Positions 1 to 7,993 are shown, numbered from the stretch's first letter. The stretch is 23,144 nt of DNA from JAOABV01 sp964473505 (GCA_964473505.1 CAYYPG010000022.1:1-23144); one strand, 5' to 3'. Translations and numbers: made by a program. Notes: generated from the sequence alone by a model not told the origin.

Positions 1-330
1 AGACATAATACGATTGAGTTTGAGTTTTTTAAAATTGAGCAGTTTACGAATCAGGCAGTTTTTTTTCAGAAGGCGACAGCCTATCAGTTATGGTATAATT
101 TGATGCGGAAGAATTGTTATCGTAATAACAAAAGTCCGGATGAGCTGTTAAGAGAAGTTGCGCCTGCGATAAATCCAAAAGAGTTATTATTACCGATAAT
201 AGATCTTGACTTAGCGTTAGAAATTCGAGTAAAATCAAATATGTTGCAAACTGACATTGGGGGTCATGATGTACCCGGGCACGTCAATATAATCAGGGCT
301 ATATTATTAAAATATCAGCTATTATTATAA
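1..330 (+). pseudogene. 3' fragment of a DDE/integrase-core transposase
   Basis: The reading frame is open from the first base to the TAA at 328-330, about 109 codons, so the gene runs in from the left. The visible part has the look of the C-terminal end of an integrase-core (rve/DDE) transposase: RHNTIEFEFF, then a helix-rich stretch with AYQLWYNLMRKN and NKSPDELL, which corresponds to the usual 'YN..R.N....TPYE.L' tail of IS3/IS481-like enzymes. The tail after LPIIDLD is not recognisable. I cannot tell from this window whether the upstream part is intact, and I see no obvious terminal inverted repeat in 331-488. Calling it a pseudogene is tentative; it may simply be cut by the window edge. 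Family call is from recalled motif style only. Confidence 0.5.
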
Positions 331-488
331 TATGTATCAATATAAAAGATATCACAATAAGCCCATGAATTATCAAAGATATAGTGTTATAAACTTAATA
401 TCAGCTTCCCTTATAATCTGTATAAGTTTTGCAAATAAAATATATGACAATAAAAATCTTCCAGCAATTATTCAAACACATATATTAT

Positions 489-902
489 TTAGACATCAAA
501 AATTACAGTTGCCTTGTAGCCCGCATCATTCTTCTGAATACTGAACATATGATAAGTTGGAGTTTTAATTTCAATTTTTATCCGATGTCGACACTTGTCA
601 AATTTCTCGCCAGTAATAATGGCAAATAACTGATTGTTTTCAATCTTTATCTCCTTTACTTCTTTAGCCACAAAAAACTCCGTCGCAAAGATAAAGAGCA
701 GTTCTCGGAACCAATCAAAAAGTAATTCTTCTAAAGATTGCGAAGCGATATTTATCTCTTTAGTCTCATTTACTTCTACAGTTTCTAAATCTAAAATATT
801 ATCAAAAATCGCAAAAAGCCCGTTAGAAAACAATTCATTCAAATTCTTGCCATAAATTTCTACTCCCAAATCTGAGGTATGGTCAAGATATTTATAACGC
901 AT
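489..902 (-). CDS. Archease (RtcB ligase activator)
   Basis: A protein of about 137 aa matching the archease family in length and layout. The N-terminus MRYKYLDHTSDLGVEIYG carries the family's H-T-x-D-x-G region, the middle is acidic and helical (LFDWFRELLF), and the C-terminus ends in a hydrophobic strand closing on Asp (ATVIFDV). Archease speeds guanylylation and turnover of the RNA ligase RtcB, and an rtcB gene lies at 12353-13813. I place the start at the ATG at 902 and not at the in-frame TTG at 908. A very good promoter, TTGACA (936-931), 17 bp, TAGAAT (913-908), would start transcription at about that ATG, which suggests a leaderless message; no Shine-Dalgarno is visible. The gene stands alone, running toward the transposase fragment. 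Confidence 0.88.
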   Translation of the reverse strand: MRYKYLDHTSDLGVEIYGKNLNELFSNGLFAIFDNILDLETVEVNETKEINIASQSLEELLFDWFRELLFIFATEFFVAKEVKEIKIENNQLFAIITGEKFDKCRHRIKIEIKTPTYHMFSIQKNDAGYKATVIFDV

Positions 903-907
903 ATGCA

Positions 908-936
908 ATTCTAATGAATATAGATAAATTTGTCAA
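908..936 (-). promoter_or_regulatory. Sigma-70-type promoter of the archease gene
   Basis: On the minus strand TTGACA (936-931) and TAGAAT (913-908) are separated by exactly 17 bp. The -10 box ends 5 bp before the ATG at 902-900, so the expected start of transcription falls on or beside the start codon. Seen directly in sequence; leaderless translation is inference. Confidence 0.65.
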
Positions 937-960
937 ATGGTCAATGCAATATTGCAATAT

Positions 961-1046
961 GTCCAACACATACTATACAGTTTATGAAATTTAATTATAA
1001 TGGTTACGTGAAACAGATTTTTCAATTAGCAAAGGTTAATTTTAAA
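961..1046 (+). repeat. Left copy of an 86-bp inverted repeat
   Basis: Reverse-complementary to 7846-7931 with only two mismatches and no gaps over 86 bp. The repeat contains TATACA (975-980 region) followed closely by an ATG and an open frame starting MKFNYNGYVKQIFQLAK. The two mismatches give Ile/Val and a synonymous Lys codon in that frame, so the repeat could be the 5' end of a lost or duplicated gene together with its promoter. Similarity weakens on both sides. On this side the frame stays open to about 1142 but runs into the tRNA gene, so it is not a believable intact gene. Confidence 0.85.
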
Positions 1047-1119
1047 ATGTTAAAAGCCGAAGGCAAAAAAAATAACCTATTGACTTATCATCAATTTTCA
1101 ATTATTAATATTATACTTA

Positions 1120-1193
1120 GGGTCCGTAGCTCAGTTGGTTAGAGCAGCTGACTCATAATCAGCTGGTCGTAGGTTCAAGTCCTACCGGACCCA
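1120..1193 (+). tRNA. tRNA with anticodon CAT, probably elongator tRNA-Met
   Basis: A full cloverleaf can be folded by eye. The acceptor stem GGGTCCG (1120-1126) pairs perfectly with CGGACCC (1186-1192) and the discriminator is A1193. The D-stem is GCTC/GAGC with AGTTGGTTA in the loop. The anticodon stem GCTGA/TCAGC encloses loop CTCATAA, giving anticodon CAT. The T-stem GTAGG/CCTAC encloses TTCAAGT. It is not the initiator, because bases 1-72 pair and the anticodon stem lacks the GGG/CCC run. The CAT anticodon also occurs in tRNA-Ile(k2C), so the Met call is likely but not certain. CCA is not encoded. A TATACT sits just upstream (1113-1118), though with no good -35. Confidence 0.93.
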
Positions 1194-1326
1194 AAATGTT
1201 AAAATAAAAATAAAATTCTAATAAATCTAATCAAGATCAAATATAAAAATTGAATTCCTTTGAGCAACATATAATAGCAAATCAGATGAGATTAAAACAT
1301 ATAATTTCAATATAAATTCTCAAACT

Positions 1327-1737
1327 ATGATTAGTTGGCAGGTGTATCGGGCTAAAGAAACGCCTAAAAAGACTCTATATGTCTCAATCATTCTTGGACT
1401 ATTTATTATCTTTCTCGTGATATTTTATGGTATCTTTTGGGCGATATTTGCCCTAATTGTTTTATTTGCTTCGCTAAATGCTTACTTTCTGCCTACTAAA
1501 TATACTCTTACCGATACGGATATTATTATTGACAAGAAATTATTTAAGAACAAATTAGAATGGTCCCGCTTTCGAAAATATTACATTACCACTACTGGCA
1601 TCGTATTAAGTCCGTTCCCAAAACATAATTTTCTTGATAATTTTCGAGGCATTCATCTTTTACTTCCCAAAGAAAACAGCACAGAAATTATTGAATTCAT
1701 AAAAAACAAACTTGACAGATCCGCAGATTTGGGATAA
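1327..1737 (+). CDS. Small membrane protein with a PH-like C-terminal domain
   Basis: 136 aa. Residues about 17-55 form two closely spaced membrane helices (LYVSIILGLFIIFLVIFY and IFWAIFALIVLFASLNAYF). The rest is a soluble, beta-rich segment: PTKYTLTDTDIIIDKKLFKNK, an RFRKYY stretch and GIHLLLP, ending in a short helix. This layout, two N-terminal helices followed by one PH-like barrel, resembles the bacterial PH / YcxB-like membrane proteins whose function is unknown. It is 9 bp upstream of another small membrane protein (1747-1974), so the two are probably co-transcribed. There is no Shine-Dalgarno; TATAAT lies upstream at 1299-1304. The gene is real with good confidence, the PH-like assignment is weaker. 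Confidence 0.7.
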   Translation: MISWQVYRAKETPKKTLYVSIILGLFIIFLVIFYGIFWAIFALIVLFASLNAYFLPTKYTLTDTDIIIDKKLFKNKLEWSRFRKYYITTTGIVLSPFPKHNFLDNFRGIHLLLPKENSTEIIEFIKNKLDRSADLG

Positions 1738-1746
1738 TATTCCATA

Positions 1747-1974
1747 ATGGCAAAATTAGATAAGAAAAAAGAAATTAAAAAACCAACTACTTCTAAAGTT
1801 CCTCCTCGTCCCAACATTGTTTTTAAACCCAAAAATTATATTCTGTTTTTAACTGGAGTGGTCACAATCATTTTGGGTTTTATTTTTCTTTCCCAGGGGT
1901 CAATTACTTTAGCGCCGATTTTATTAGTTGTTGGGTATGTGATTTTAATTCCACTTTCCATCATTTTGAAATAG
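1747..1974 (+). CDS. Small two-helix membrane protein, DUF3098-like
   Basis: 75 aa. A basic, Pro/Lys-rich N-terminus of about 28 residues (MAKLDKKKEIKKPTTSK) is followed by two membrane helices, NYILFLTGVVTIILGFIFLS and ITLAPILLVVGYVILIPLSI. The order 'NYI-helix-LSQGSITLAPI-helix' is what I recall of DUF3098 proteins of Bacteroidetes-like bacteria, a family without a known role. It follows the preceding gene by 9 bp with no recognisable Shine-Dalgarno. The family link supports an FCB-type host but rests on pattern memory. Confidence 0.65.
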   Translation: MAKLDKKKEIKKPTTSKVPPRPNIVFKPKNYILFLTGVVTIILGFIFLSQGSITLAPILLVVGYVILIPLSIILK

Positions 1975-2030
1975 TTTGAGTTTCAGAATTAAAAATTCTT
2001 CCAAATATATTTTTCTAATCAGGGGTTAGT

Positions 2031-2954
2031 ATGAGATTATTTCATATTATTAAAGCCCAGCAGTTTAATCGCCGATTATTGGATAGAATTTTTAAAGTTG
2101 CTGCGGAAATGGAAAAAATCAATCTCGCTGGCGGTTCTAATATCCTAAATCGGAAAATAATGGCAACTATTTTCTATGAACCCAGCACCCGAACCAGATT
2201 ATCGTTTGAATCCGCAATGATAAAACTAGGCGGTGAGATAATTTCAACCGAAAGTGCTAAAGAATTCTCATCGGCAGCCAAAGGCGAGTCTTTAGAAGAT
2301 ACAATTCGTATTATTGGTAATTATGCTGATGTTATTGTTTTAAGACATTATGAAAGCGGAGCCGCCGAAAGAGCGGCAAGAGTTTCGCCGGTACCAATCA
2401 TTAATGCTGGTGATGGACCTGGTCAACATCCAACACAAGCATTACTTGATATTTATACAATTTATAAAGAACTCAGTCATATCGATGGAATCGCGATTGC
2501 GATGGTCGGCGATTTAGCATACAGTCGCACTGTCCGTTCACTCGCTTATTTACTCACAAAATATAAAGATATCAAGATGTATTTTGTCGCTCCCGATGTT
2601 GTTCAAATGCGAGACGATATTAAAAATTATTTGTTAAAACATAAAGTCTTTTTTTCAGAAGAACCAAATCTGGAAAAGGTTGTTTCGAAAGTTGATGTTA
2701 TCTATCAAACCCGAATTCAAAAAGAGCGTTTTGGAGAGAATATTGAAGATTACGAAAAAGCCAAGGACAAGTATATTATTGATAAAAATATTCTTAAACT
2801 GATGAAAAAGCATGCAATCATAATGCACCCGCTACCCCGAGTTAATGAAATTGCGACCGAAGTCGATAATGACCGAAGAGCAGCCTATTTTCGTCAAGCA
2901 CAAAACGGACTGTATATTAGAATGGCGTTACTCAAAATGATTCTTTTAGGATAA
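2031..2954 (+). CDS. pyrB: Aspartate carbamoyltransferase catalytic subunit
   Basis: 307 aa, the normal length. It condenses carbamoyl phosphate with aspartate, the committed step of pyrimidine synthesis. Visible signatures are the carbamoyl-phosphate loop EPSTRTRLSFE (residues 50-60), AKGESLEDT (83-91) with the Ser/Lys loop reached from a neighbouring subunit, HPTQALLD (133-140), GDLAYSRTVRS (160-170), YQTRIQKERF (225-234) and HPLPRVNEI (266-274). All the substrate-binding arginines of the family are present. AGGGG 6-10 bases before the ATG is a plausible ribosome binding site. pyrC follows 93 bp downstream. No regulatory subunit (pyrI) is seen in this window, so the enzyme may be unregulated or may pair with the dihydroorotase, as in Aquifex. 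Confidence 0.97.
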   Translation: MRLFHIIKAQQFNRRLLDRIFKVAAEMEKINLAGGSNILNRKIMATIFYEPSTRTRLSFESAMIKLGGEIISTESAKEFSSAAKGESLEDTIRIIGNYADVIVLRHYESGAAERAARVSPVPIINAGDGPGQHPTQALLDIYTIYKELSHIDGIAIAMVGDLAYSRTVRSLAYLLTKYKDIKMYFVAPDVVQMRDDIKNYLLKHKVFFSEEPNLEKVVSKVDVIYQTRIQKERFGENIEDYEKAKDKYIIDKNILKLMKKHAIIMHPLPRVNEIATEVDNDRRAAYFRQAQNGLYIRMALLKMILLG

Positions 2955-3047
2955 GGTTAACTGCCAACGGATAAAATGTGCCTTTGACAAGTATTACCGA
3001 ATTTCAGAAATCATTCTTGTGGATAAGATAAAATCGCCTAAATCTCC

Positions 3048-4334
3048 ATGAAAATTATTCATTACAACCAATTTATCTTACGCGGTGGTAAAATTATTAT
3101 CCCGGGCAAAAAAATTATTGATAATCCAGATATTTACATAAGCAATGGTATAATTAAGCAAATTAGCCCTACCAAAATAAAAAATATTCCAATTATTAAT
3201 CTTGAAACTGGACAATATATTAGCCCTGGTTTTATTGACCTCCACTGTCATTTAAGAGAACCCGGCGATACTCTATCAGAAAATATAAAAACAGGAACTT
3301 TATCCGCACTTGCTGGCGGTTTTACTAAAATATGTTGTATGCCGAATACTAACCCTGCAATTGATAATTTTAATCTTGTAAAACATATTCTTGAAAAATC
3401 CCGAAGAGTAAACCAAGCCGAAGTGTTAGTAATTTGTTGTGCGACCAAAGCACGTGCCGGCAAAGAAATTGCTGATATTAAAAATATGGTCAAAGCGGGT
3501 ATTGTTGCTGTGTCTGATGACGGCTCACCTATAACTGACACGAAAATTATGTATCATCTTTTACTGTTAAGTAAAAAATTGAATATACCGATAATCAATC
3601 ATTGTGAACTTATTAGTGCTTACTTCTTTCCTCACCGTAAGAACTATAGTTTCAATCACACCAGGATTTCTGATGTTTCGGAATCCTTGATGATTTTACG
3701 AGATATTATTTTAGCCGATTATACTCAAGGACGAGTTCACTTCGCTCATATCTCTACCCGAAATTCCGTCGATCTAATCCGCTGGGCAAAAAAACGTGGC
3801 ATTCCAATTACTGCAGAAACCTGTCCTCATTATTTTGCCCTTACGGAAAAAGACCGGCTTGATTTCGATACAAATTATAAAGTTTCACCGCCGTTAAGAA
3901 CAAAAACTGATGTTGAAGCTATAAAACACGGTTTGGCGGATGGTACAATTGATGCCATTGCCACAGACCACGCACCTTGGCATTTATCAAAAAAGCAAGT
4001 CGGTTGGGATAAAGCAAAATCCGGAATGATCGGATTAGAAACCGCTTTTTCCATAGGATATCAAGAATTAGTATTAAAAAAATATTTAACTTTAGAACAA
4101 TACATCGCGTGTTTATCAATTAACCCGGCCAAAATATTGGGACTAAAAACACCCGAGAAAATCACTGAAGGCACTCCCGCAGAACTGACGATTTTTGATT
4201 TGAATAAAATCTGGATTCCAACGCAAGATAATATCTTATCCCGCTCAAAAAATTCACCTTTTTTGGGTCGAAGGTTAAAAGGAAAAATTGAAGTAGTAAT
4301 CCTAAAAAACCGAATCTTTGATTTCAGGGATTAA
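3048..4334 (+). CDS. pyrC: Dihydroorotase, class I
   Basis: 428 aa amidohydrolase that cyclises carbamoyl aspartate to dihydroorotate, the step after PyrB. Metal and catalytic residues visible: DLHCHLREPG (H66, H68, R70), MPNTNP (98-103), SDDGSP (156-161), where the class I/Aquifex type carries Asp instead of a carbamylated Lys, NHCE (184-187), AHIST (233-237), CPHYFALT (259-266) and TDHAPW (306-311). Length and the DDGSP motif put it in the class I branch whose members can form a complex with aspartate carbamoyltransferase. It lies directly downstream of pyrB on the same strand. No Shine-Dalgarno precedes the ATG (AATCTCCATG). Confidence 0.97.
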   Translation: MKIIHYNQFILRGGKIIIPGKKIIDNPDIYISNGIIKQISPTKIKNIPIINLETGQYISPGFIDLHCHLREPGDTLSENIKTGTLSALAGGFTKICCMPNTNPAIDNFNLVKHILEKSRRVNQAEVLVICCATKARAGKEIADIKNMVKAGIVAVSDDGSPITDTKIMYHLLLLSKKLNIPIINHCELISAYFFPHRKNYSFNHTRISDVSESLMILRDIILADYTQGRVHFAHISTRNSVDLIRWAKKRGIPITAETCPHYFALTEKDRLDFDTNYKVSPPLRTKTDVEAIKHGLADGTIDAIATDHAPWHLSKKQVGWDKAKSGMIGLETAFSIGYQELVLKKYLTLEQYIACLSINPAKILGLKTPEKITEGTPAELTIFDLNKIWIPTQDNILSRSKNSPFLGRRLKGKIEVVILKNRIFDFRD

Positions 4335-4356
4335 GTATTCATCCTGGCTATATTGG

Positions 4357-4501
4357 GGTAGTGTATAATATTTAGTGTAAATTCGGTATCGATATGTTAA
4401 AGAAAAAGCGTATTCTCTCCACGTTTAAGCAAAAATAATAAGAAAGAGTATGAGCTCAAAAAATAATAAAAAAACAATTTACCATAAATCTTGACCCTAC
4501 C
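4357..4501 (+). mobile_element. Short inverted-repeat element, family 1 (copy A)
   Basis: About 145 bp. The left end starts GGTAGTGTATAATATTTAGT and continues to GTGTAAATT. The right end, read on the other strand, starts GGTAGGGTCAAG and reaches GGTAAATT. The ends are thus an imperfect ~27-bp terminal inverted repeat. The interior is shared with copies near 7493, 10079 and 13940. It encodes nothing beyond a short ATG-led frame near the right end. The TGTGTAAATT terminus recalls IS256-type ends, so it could be a deletion derivative of such an IS; that parentage is inference. It lies between the convergent pyrC and ribF genes. Confidence 0.7.
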
Positions 4502-4538
4502 TTATTGTAGATTCTTGTTTATCTTAACAACAAAAAAT

Positions 4539-5480
4539 TTAATCAGAACGCGTTGTCTGTTTTTCAACTTTTTTAATATCTTTAGCGATCTGTTGCTTTA
4601 ATTCATCGAGCGAAGCGAATTTTCGCTCTGGTCTTAGCCAATTTAGAAACTCTACGGTCACTGTTTTCAGTTGAAAATTAGGTGGTTTTTCTAAAAGATG
4701 AACCTCTATCTTCCTTCGCTGAGTTCGAGTATTTACGGTTGGTGCTGACCCAATATATAACAATCCGTTATATCGCATGTTTTCAATCCAAGCGTTAACA
4801 CGATAAACACCGTCTGCAGGAATTAATTTTGCCTTTTCTTTCACTAATAGATTGAGAGTGGGAAAACCAATTTTTCGGCCTAATCCTTTTCCTTTTATAA
4901 CTTTACCAGTTAAAGAATAATTATATCCTAAAAGTTCATTAGCGCGCTTGACATTACCTAAAATTAATAACTCACGAATACGTGTGCTTTTAATTGGTGC
5001 CGCATGATATTTTAACGCTGATACTACCTTTAGTTCAAAATTAAATTCTCGCCTTAATTTCCTCAATAAACTGATATTGCCTTTCCCTTGCTTACCAAAT
5101 TGATGGTCTTCGCCAACAATAATGACCGAGGGTTTAATCGGTTTTACAATATAATCGGTAACAAATACTTTAGGCTCAAGTTGTTTGACACTTTGAGTAA
5201 ATTCTATAATGCCTAAAAATTTTATCGAATAGTTTCTTAAAATTTTAATTTTTTCTTCGTCGGTAGTTAACAAGAAATGGAAATCCGGATAAATCAACCT
5301 TTGAGGTATGGGCGAGAAGGTTATAACTCCAAATGGTTTATTTAACTTTCGAGATAATTCCATCCCTTTGCATAATATTTTTTGATGACCTCGATGTAAT
5401 CCATCAAAACTCCCAATAGTAACTACTGAGCCGACAAGCTCAGGATATGGACGCTGAACTTTAATATGATATATCTGCAT
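4539..5480 (-). CDS. ribF: Bifunctional riboflavin kinase / FAD synthetase
   Basis: 313 aa, the usual two-domain length. It phosphorylates riboflavin to FMN and adenylylates FMN to FAD. The N-terminal FAD synthetase nucleotidyltransferase domain shows GSFDGLHRGHQ (23-33), GEDHQFG (123-129) and the KSTRIRELL stretch (164-172). The C-terminal flavokinase domain shows GKGLGRKIGFPTLNL (197-211), ADGVY (222-226), YIGSAPTVN (242-250) and IEVHLL (258-263). The start lies 20 bp inside the end of truB, so the genes are translationally coupled. rbfA-truB-ribF is a widely conserved order. Confidence 0.96.
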   Translation of the reverse strand: MQIYHIKVQRPYPELVGSVVTIGSFDGLHRGHQKILCKGMELSRKLNKPFGVITFSPIPQRLIYPDFHFLLTTDEEKIKILRNYSIKFLGIIEFTQSVKQLEPKVFVTDYIVKPIKPSVIIVGEDHQFGKQGKGNISLLRKLRREFNFELKVVSALKYHAAPIKSTRIRELLILGNVKRANELLGYNYSLTGKVIKGKGLGRKIGFPTLNLLVKEKAKLIPADGVYRVNAWIENMRYNGLLYIGSAPTVNTRTQRRKIEVHLLEKPPNFQLKTVTVEFLNWLRPERKFASLDELKQQIAKDIKKVEKQTTRSD

Positions 5481-6399
5481 AGATCAAGCGATCAGGAAGT
5501 ACTTTCTTGTCTTTACGCTTTCCCATTATTAAAACTTGGTTTTGTTTATCTACAATCCTAATTAAATGAGATTCGAGTTTGCCATTATTTATTTGTGTTA
5601 AGTCTAAAGGTTGACCATTAAGTGCCTTAGCAATAATTGTATCGGAAACAACGACCGCCGGAATATGACTTAACGCAACATTGAGCGGTAGTATCGCTTT
5701 TTCTATTAAATCATAATTTATACTTTCTAAATCAATCGCATCTTCTATCTTAAATTTTCCAATTCGTATGCGGGTTAATTCAGCTAAGCAGCCACCACAT
5801 CCTAAAAGTTTACCAATGTCACGCGCTATTGCTCTGATATAGGTTCCTTTACTAACGGTCGTTTTGATTGTCAAGTAAGGCAGATTAACATTAAGTAATT
5901 CAATGTGATTTATTTCAATTTGTCTTGCCTGGGGCGTAAAATCGATGCCTTTCCGCGCTAAATCATACATCCGTTCGCCCTTATATTTCAGTGCGGAAAA
6001 GCGTGGTGGCGTTTGAATTTTTATGCCGACTAAAGAATTAATAACCCTTAAAACTTCTTCTTTATCGATATGTTCACAGGCGCTTTCTCGGATTATCTTT
6101 CCTGTAATATCATCAGTATCCGTGTCCAAGCCTAAACGAATTTTAGCAATATATTCTTTATCGTCCGCACTAAGATACTGGGCAATTTTAGTCGCATCAC
6201 CTAAAAGAATAATTAATAAACCTTGAGCCTTAGGGTCTAAGGTACCGGTATGACCAACTTTTACTTTTGGAATTAGAGGTTTTATTTTACGGATGCAATC
6301 GTATGATGAAATACCTGGTGGTTTATTTACTAATAAAACCCCGCGCAAAATCTTCGGAAGCGAACTATTTACCTTCGGTCTTTTTGGATAAATCATCAA
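5461..6399 (-). CDS. truB: tRNA pseudouridine(55) synthase
   Basis: 312 aa. It makes pseudouridine 55 in the T-loop of tRNAs. The catalytic motif GHTGTLDPKAQGLL (49-62) contains the nucleophilic Asp55. It is preceded by the family's LVNKPPGISSYD (23-34), and YIAKIRLGLDTDTDD (83-97) and KGTYIRAIARDIG are also present. A C-terminal extension after about residue 230 would correspond to a PUA-like domain. The start overlaps the end of rbfA by 35 bp; no later start keeps the whole domain, so the overlap is probably real and implies coupling. Confidence 0.96.
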   Translation of the reverse strand: MMIYPKRPKVNSSLPKILRGVLLVNKPPGISSYDCIRKIKPLIPKVKVGHTGTLDPKAQGLLIILLGDATKIAQYLSADDKEYIAKIRLGLDTDTDDITGKIIRESACEHIDKEEVLRVINSLVGIKIQTPPRFSALKYKGERMYDLARKGIDFTPQARQIEINHIELLNVNLPYLTIKTTVSKGTYIRAIARDIGKLLGCGGCLAELTRIRIGKFKIEDAIDLESINYDLIEKAILPLNVALSHIPAVVVSDTIIAKALNGQPLDLTQINNGKLESHLIRIVDKQNQVLIMGKRKDKKVLPDRLIYADISY

Positions 6400-6718
6400 G
6401 AATTAACCCAATCCTCTGTTCCGCTTGAAGTAAAGTATCGATCTCAAAATGAATTTCAGGCATAGTTCTTAAAATCACCTTTTGTTTTAAAAGGTGTCTC
6501 ACATAGCCGGCCGCATGATTGAGTCGCCGAAGAGTTTCTTGTTGTCGGGCTTCGTCACCGATAACCGAAAAATAAATAAAGGCTTTTTTGTAATCACTAC
6601 TTATTTTGGCACCAGTAATAGTAACAAATCCGATATTGGGATCAGCCAAATCGTGAAGCACAATTTGGGCAACTGCATCTTTTATTGCATTCGCAACTTT
6701 TTTTTCGCGATAAGGCAT
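6365..6718 (-). CDS. rbfA: Ribosome-binding factor A
   Basis: 117 aa, typical length. RbfA binds the 30S subunit and helps 16S rRNA 5'-end maturation. Features: N-terminal RxxKVANAIKDAV helix, then DPNIGFVTITGAKISSDYKKAFIYFSV with the family's beta-alpha KH-like core, an RRLNHAAGYVRHLLKQ helix and the MPEIHFEID strand. It heads the overlapping rbfA-truB-ribF block. infB and nusA, which often precede it, are not adjacent. A possible promoter, TTTACA with TAATAA 16 bp downstream, ends almost at the ATG, again suggesting a very short or absent leader. Confidence 0.94.
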   Translation of the reverse strand: MPYREKKVANAIKDAVAQIVLHDLADPNIGFVTITGAKISSDYKKAFIYFSVIGDEARQQETLRRLNHAAGYVRHLLKQKVILRTMPEIHFEIDTLLQAEQRIGLILDDLSKKTEGK

Positions 6719-6724
6719 AAATAA

Positions 6725-7845
6725 TTATTATCTAAAAATAGTAAATTGTAAAGAGAAAATATTACCAATATTAAATATTAGAGAATCTTTATGACATCTC
6801 AAGGCAGCAATATCATCACGCATAAGATATTATTGTAGTGTGTAAAAATATTTGTCAATATTAGAAAATCGTTACTTTATGACCCTAACCGAATATTTCT
6901 TGTAGTGCTTAACCATACAATCTAACAAAATTTTTTTATATACAATTGTTAGATTTCTGCTAAACTTTCTGATAAATATTCCTAGGAAACAATCTTATAT
7001 CTAAACTTTGATATATTTAGGAATTTAGGAGAAGAATAGCGAAGATGTAATTTTTTTTAGATATCATTTTGGTTTTTTAAAAGTATTTTAATTGATAAAT
7101 TAGGACTAACAGATAGGCGGTCCTACAAATGGTATATAGGGTTACTTAGACCTTTCAATAGGCTGGGTTTAGTTAAACCCAGAGCTAGCCCTACCTTAGT
7201 TTACGTATTGTTCCTTAAAGAGTTTTTGCATCATAAAAACATCAAGTAGCAAAACTGCTAAAAAGTTGTCCGTTCTTTTACAAACTTATTTTTAGCCTTG
7301 GACTACTGGTTGTTAATTAAAATAGTTTAGTTTCATCACATAAACAAAAGATCAGTATGAAGTACCAAAACCTTTCTTTCTGTTTTATTGATAATAATCA
7401 TTATCAAACACTGAATGTTTAATCAGATTGATTTTAGTTCGCACAAATATAGCATTCTGGGACAATAAACTTTTTCAATATTGTTTTCGTATGGCAGTGT
7501 ACAATATTTTGTGTAAATTTACTGTTAAGCTGTTAAAGAAAAATAGCATATCTTACTCCACGTTTTAATAATAATAATAATTTAGAAAGGGAAATACAGC
7601 TACTAATTCGAGGTACCGAGATGTGTTATCTATTTCTCAGACCCACTTTATTTTGTATAATACGTCCACCACACGAATTTTGTTATTAGTATTAAGTAGC
7701 TGCTGTTTAAGACAATTATAAGGCTTTTGCTGGACAAGAACGTAAATACTTTCATAAATTGTTATAATAATTGGTAGATGGCTTTCTTAAATTTAAAAAC
7801 GATAGGGCTATATTTTGCATATTGCCTCGTATCTTTGAATAATTA
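6725..7845. other. Long gene-free spacer between rbfA and the asparaginase-like gene
   Basis: No convincing reading frame in about 1.1 kb. It holds a stem of AATCTAACAA/TTGTTAGATT (6919-6928 with 6946-6955), a near-perfect palindrome CTGGGTTTAGTTAAACCCAG at 7163-7182, an 8-bp inverted repeat TTGATAAT/ATTATCAA at 7388-7407, and the family 1 element copy at about 7493-7646. GCCCTACCTTA at 7188-7198 resembles the outer right end of family 1 elements and may be another relic. Confidence 0.6.
7493..7646 (+). mobile_element. Decayed short inverted-repeat element, family 1 (copy B)
   Basis: The left end GGCAGTGTACAATATTTTGT runs on into GTGTAAATT and the interior (GTTAAAGAAAAA..., CTCCACGTTTTAATAATAATA) is clearly the same as copy A. 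The right half has diverged; GACCCACTTTATTTTGTA near 7640-7657 is a likely relic of the right end, so the right boundary is approximate. Confidence 0.55.
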
Positions 7846-7931
7846 TTTAAAATTAACTTTTGCTAATTGAAAAACCTGTTTCACGTAACCATTATAATTA
7901 AATTTCATAAACTGTATAGTATGTGTTGGAC
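7846..7931 (-). repeat. Right copy of the 86-bp inverted repeat
   Basis: Inverse of 961-1046, 84 of 86 bases identical. Here the embedded frame (minus strand, MKFNYNGYVKQVFQLAK) soon hits a stop, so this copy codes for nothing intact. It ends 16 bp before the -35 box of the asparaginase-like gene. Identity this high in otherwise decayed spacer DNA suggests recent duplication, selection or gene conversion. Confidence 0.85.
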
Positions 7932-7947
7932 CGATTGCATTATGTGA

Positions 7948-7975
7948 TTGACACTTTAATTTAACTGCTTATAAT
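7948..7975 (+). promoter_or_regulatory. Sigma-70-type promoter of the asparaginase-like gene
   Basis: TTGACA (7948-7953), 16-bp spacer, TATAAT (7970-7975). The predicted start of transcription is about 10 bases before the ATG at 7994, so the leader is very short. No Shine-Dalgarno lies in it. Confidence 0.7.
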
Positions 7976-7993
7976 TTATCTCAATATTTTGAT

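Noticed and set aside
930..1142. Possible small gene starting near MKFNYNGYVKQ
   Set aside because: The frame runs into the tRNA gene, and the second copy of the sequence (7846-7931) stops early. Treated as an inverted repeat that may contain a gene fragment.
2955..3047. Search for a pyrI regulatory subunit next to pyrB
   Set aside because: Only 93 bp separate pyrB and pyrC, and no zinc-binding regulatory chain is found in the window.
3248..3541. Minus-strand reading frame inside pyrC
   Set aside because: Antisense shadow of a clearly conserved dihydroorotase; no domain or start signal of its own.
6836..6865. Another family 1 left end (TAGTGTGTAAAAATATTTG)
   Set aside because: Similarity is short and no interior or right end follows.
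7388..7407. Fur-box-like palindrome TTGATAATAATCATTATCAA
   Set aside because: The half-sites resemble Fur sites but the centre is three bases short of the 19-bp consensus, and no iron-related or other gene starts close by. In AT-rich DNA this can arise by chance.
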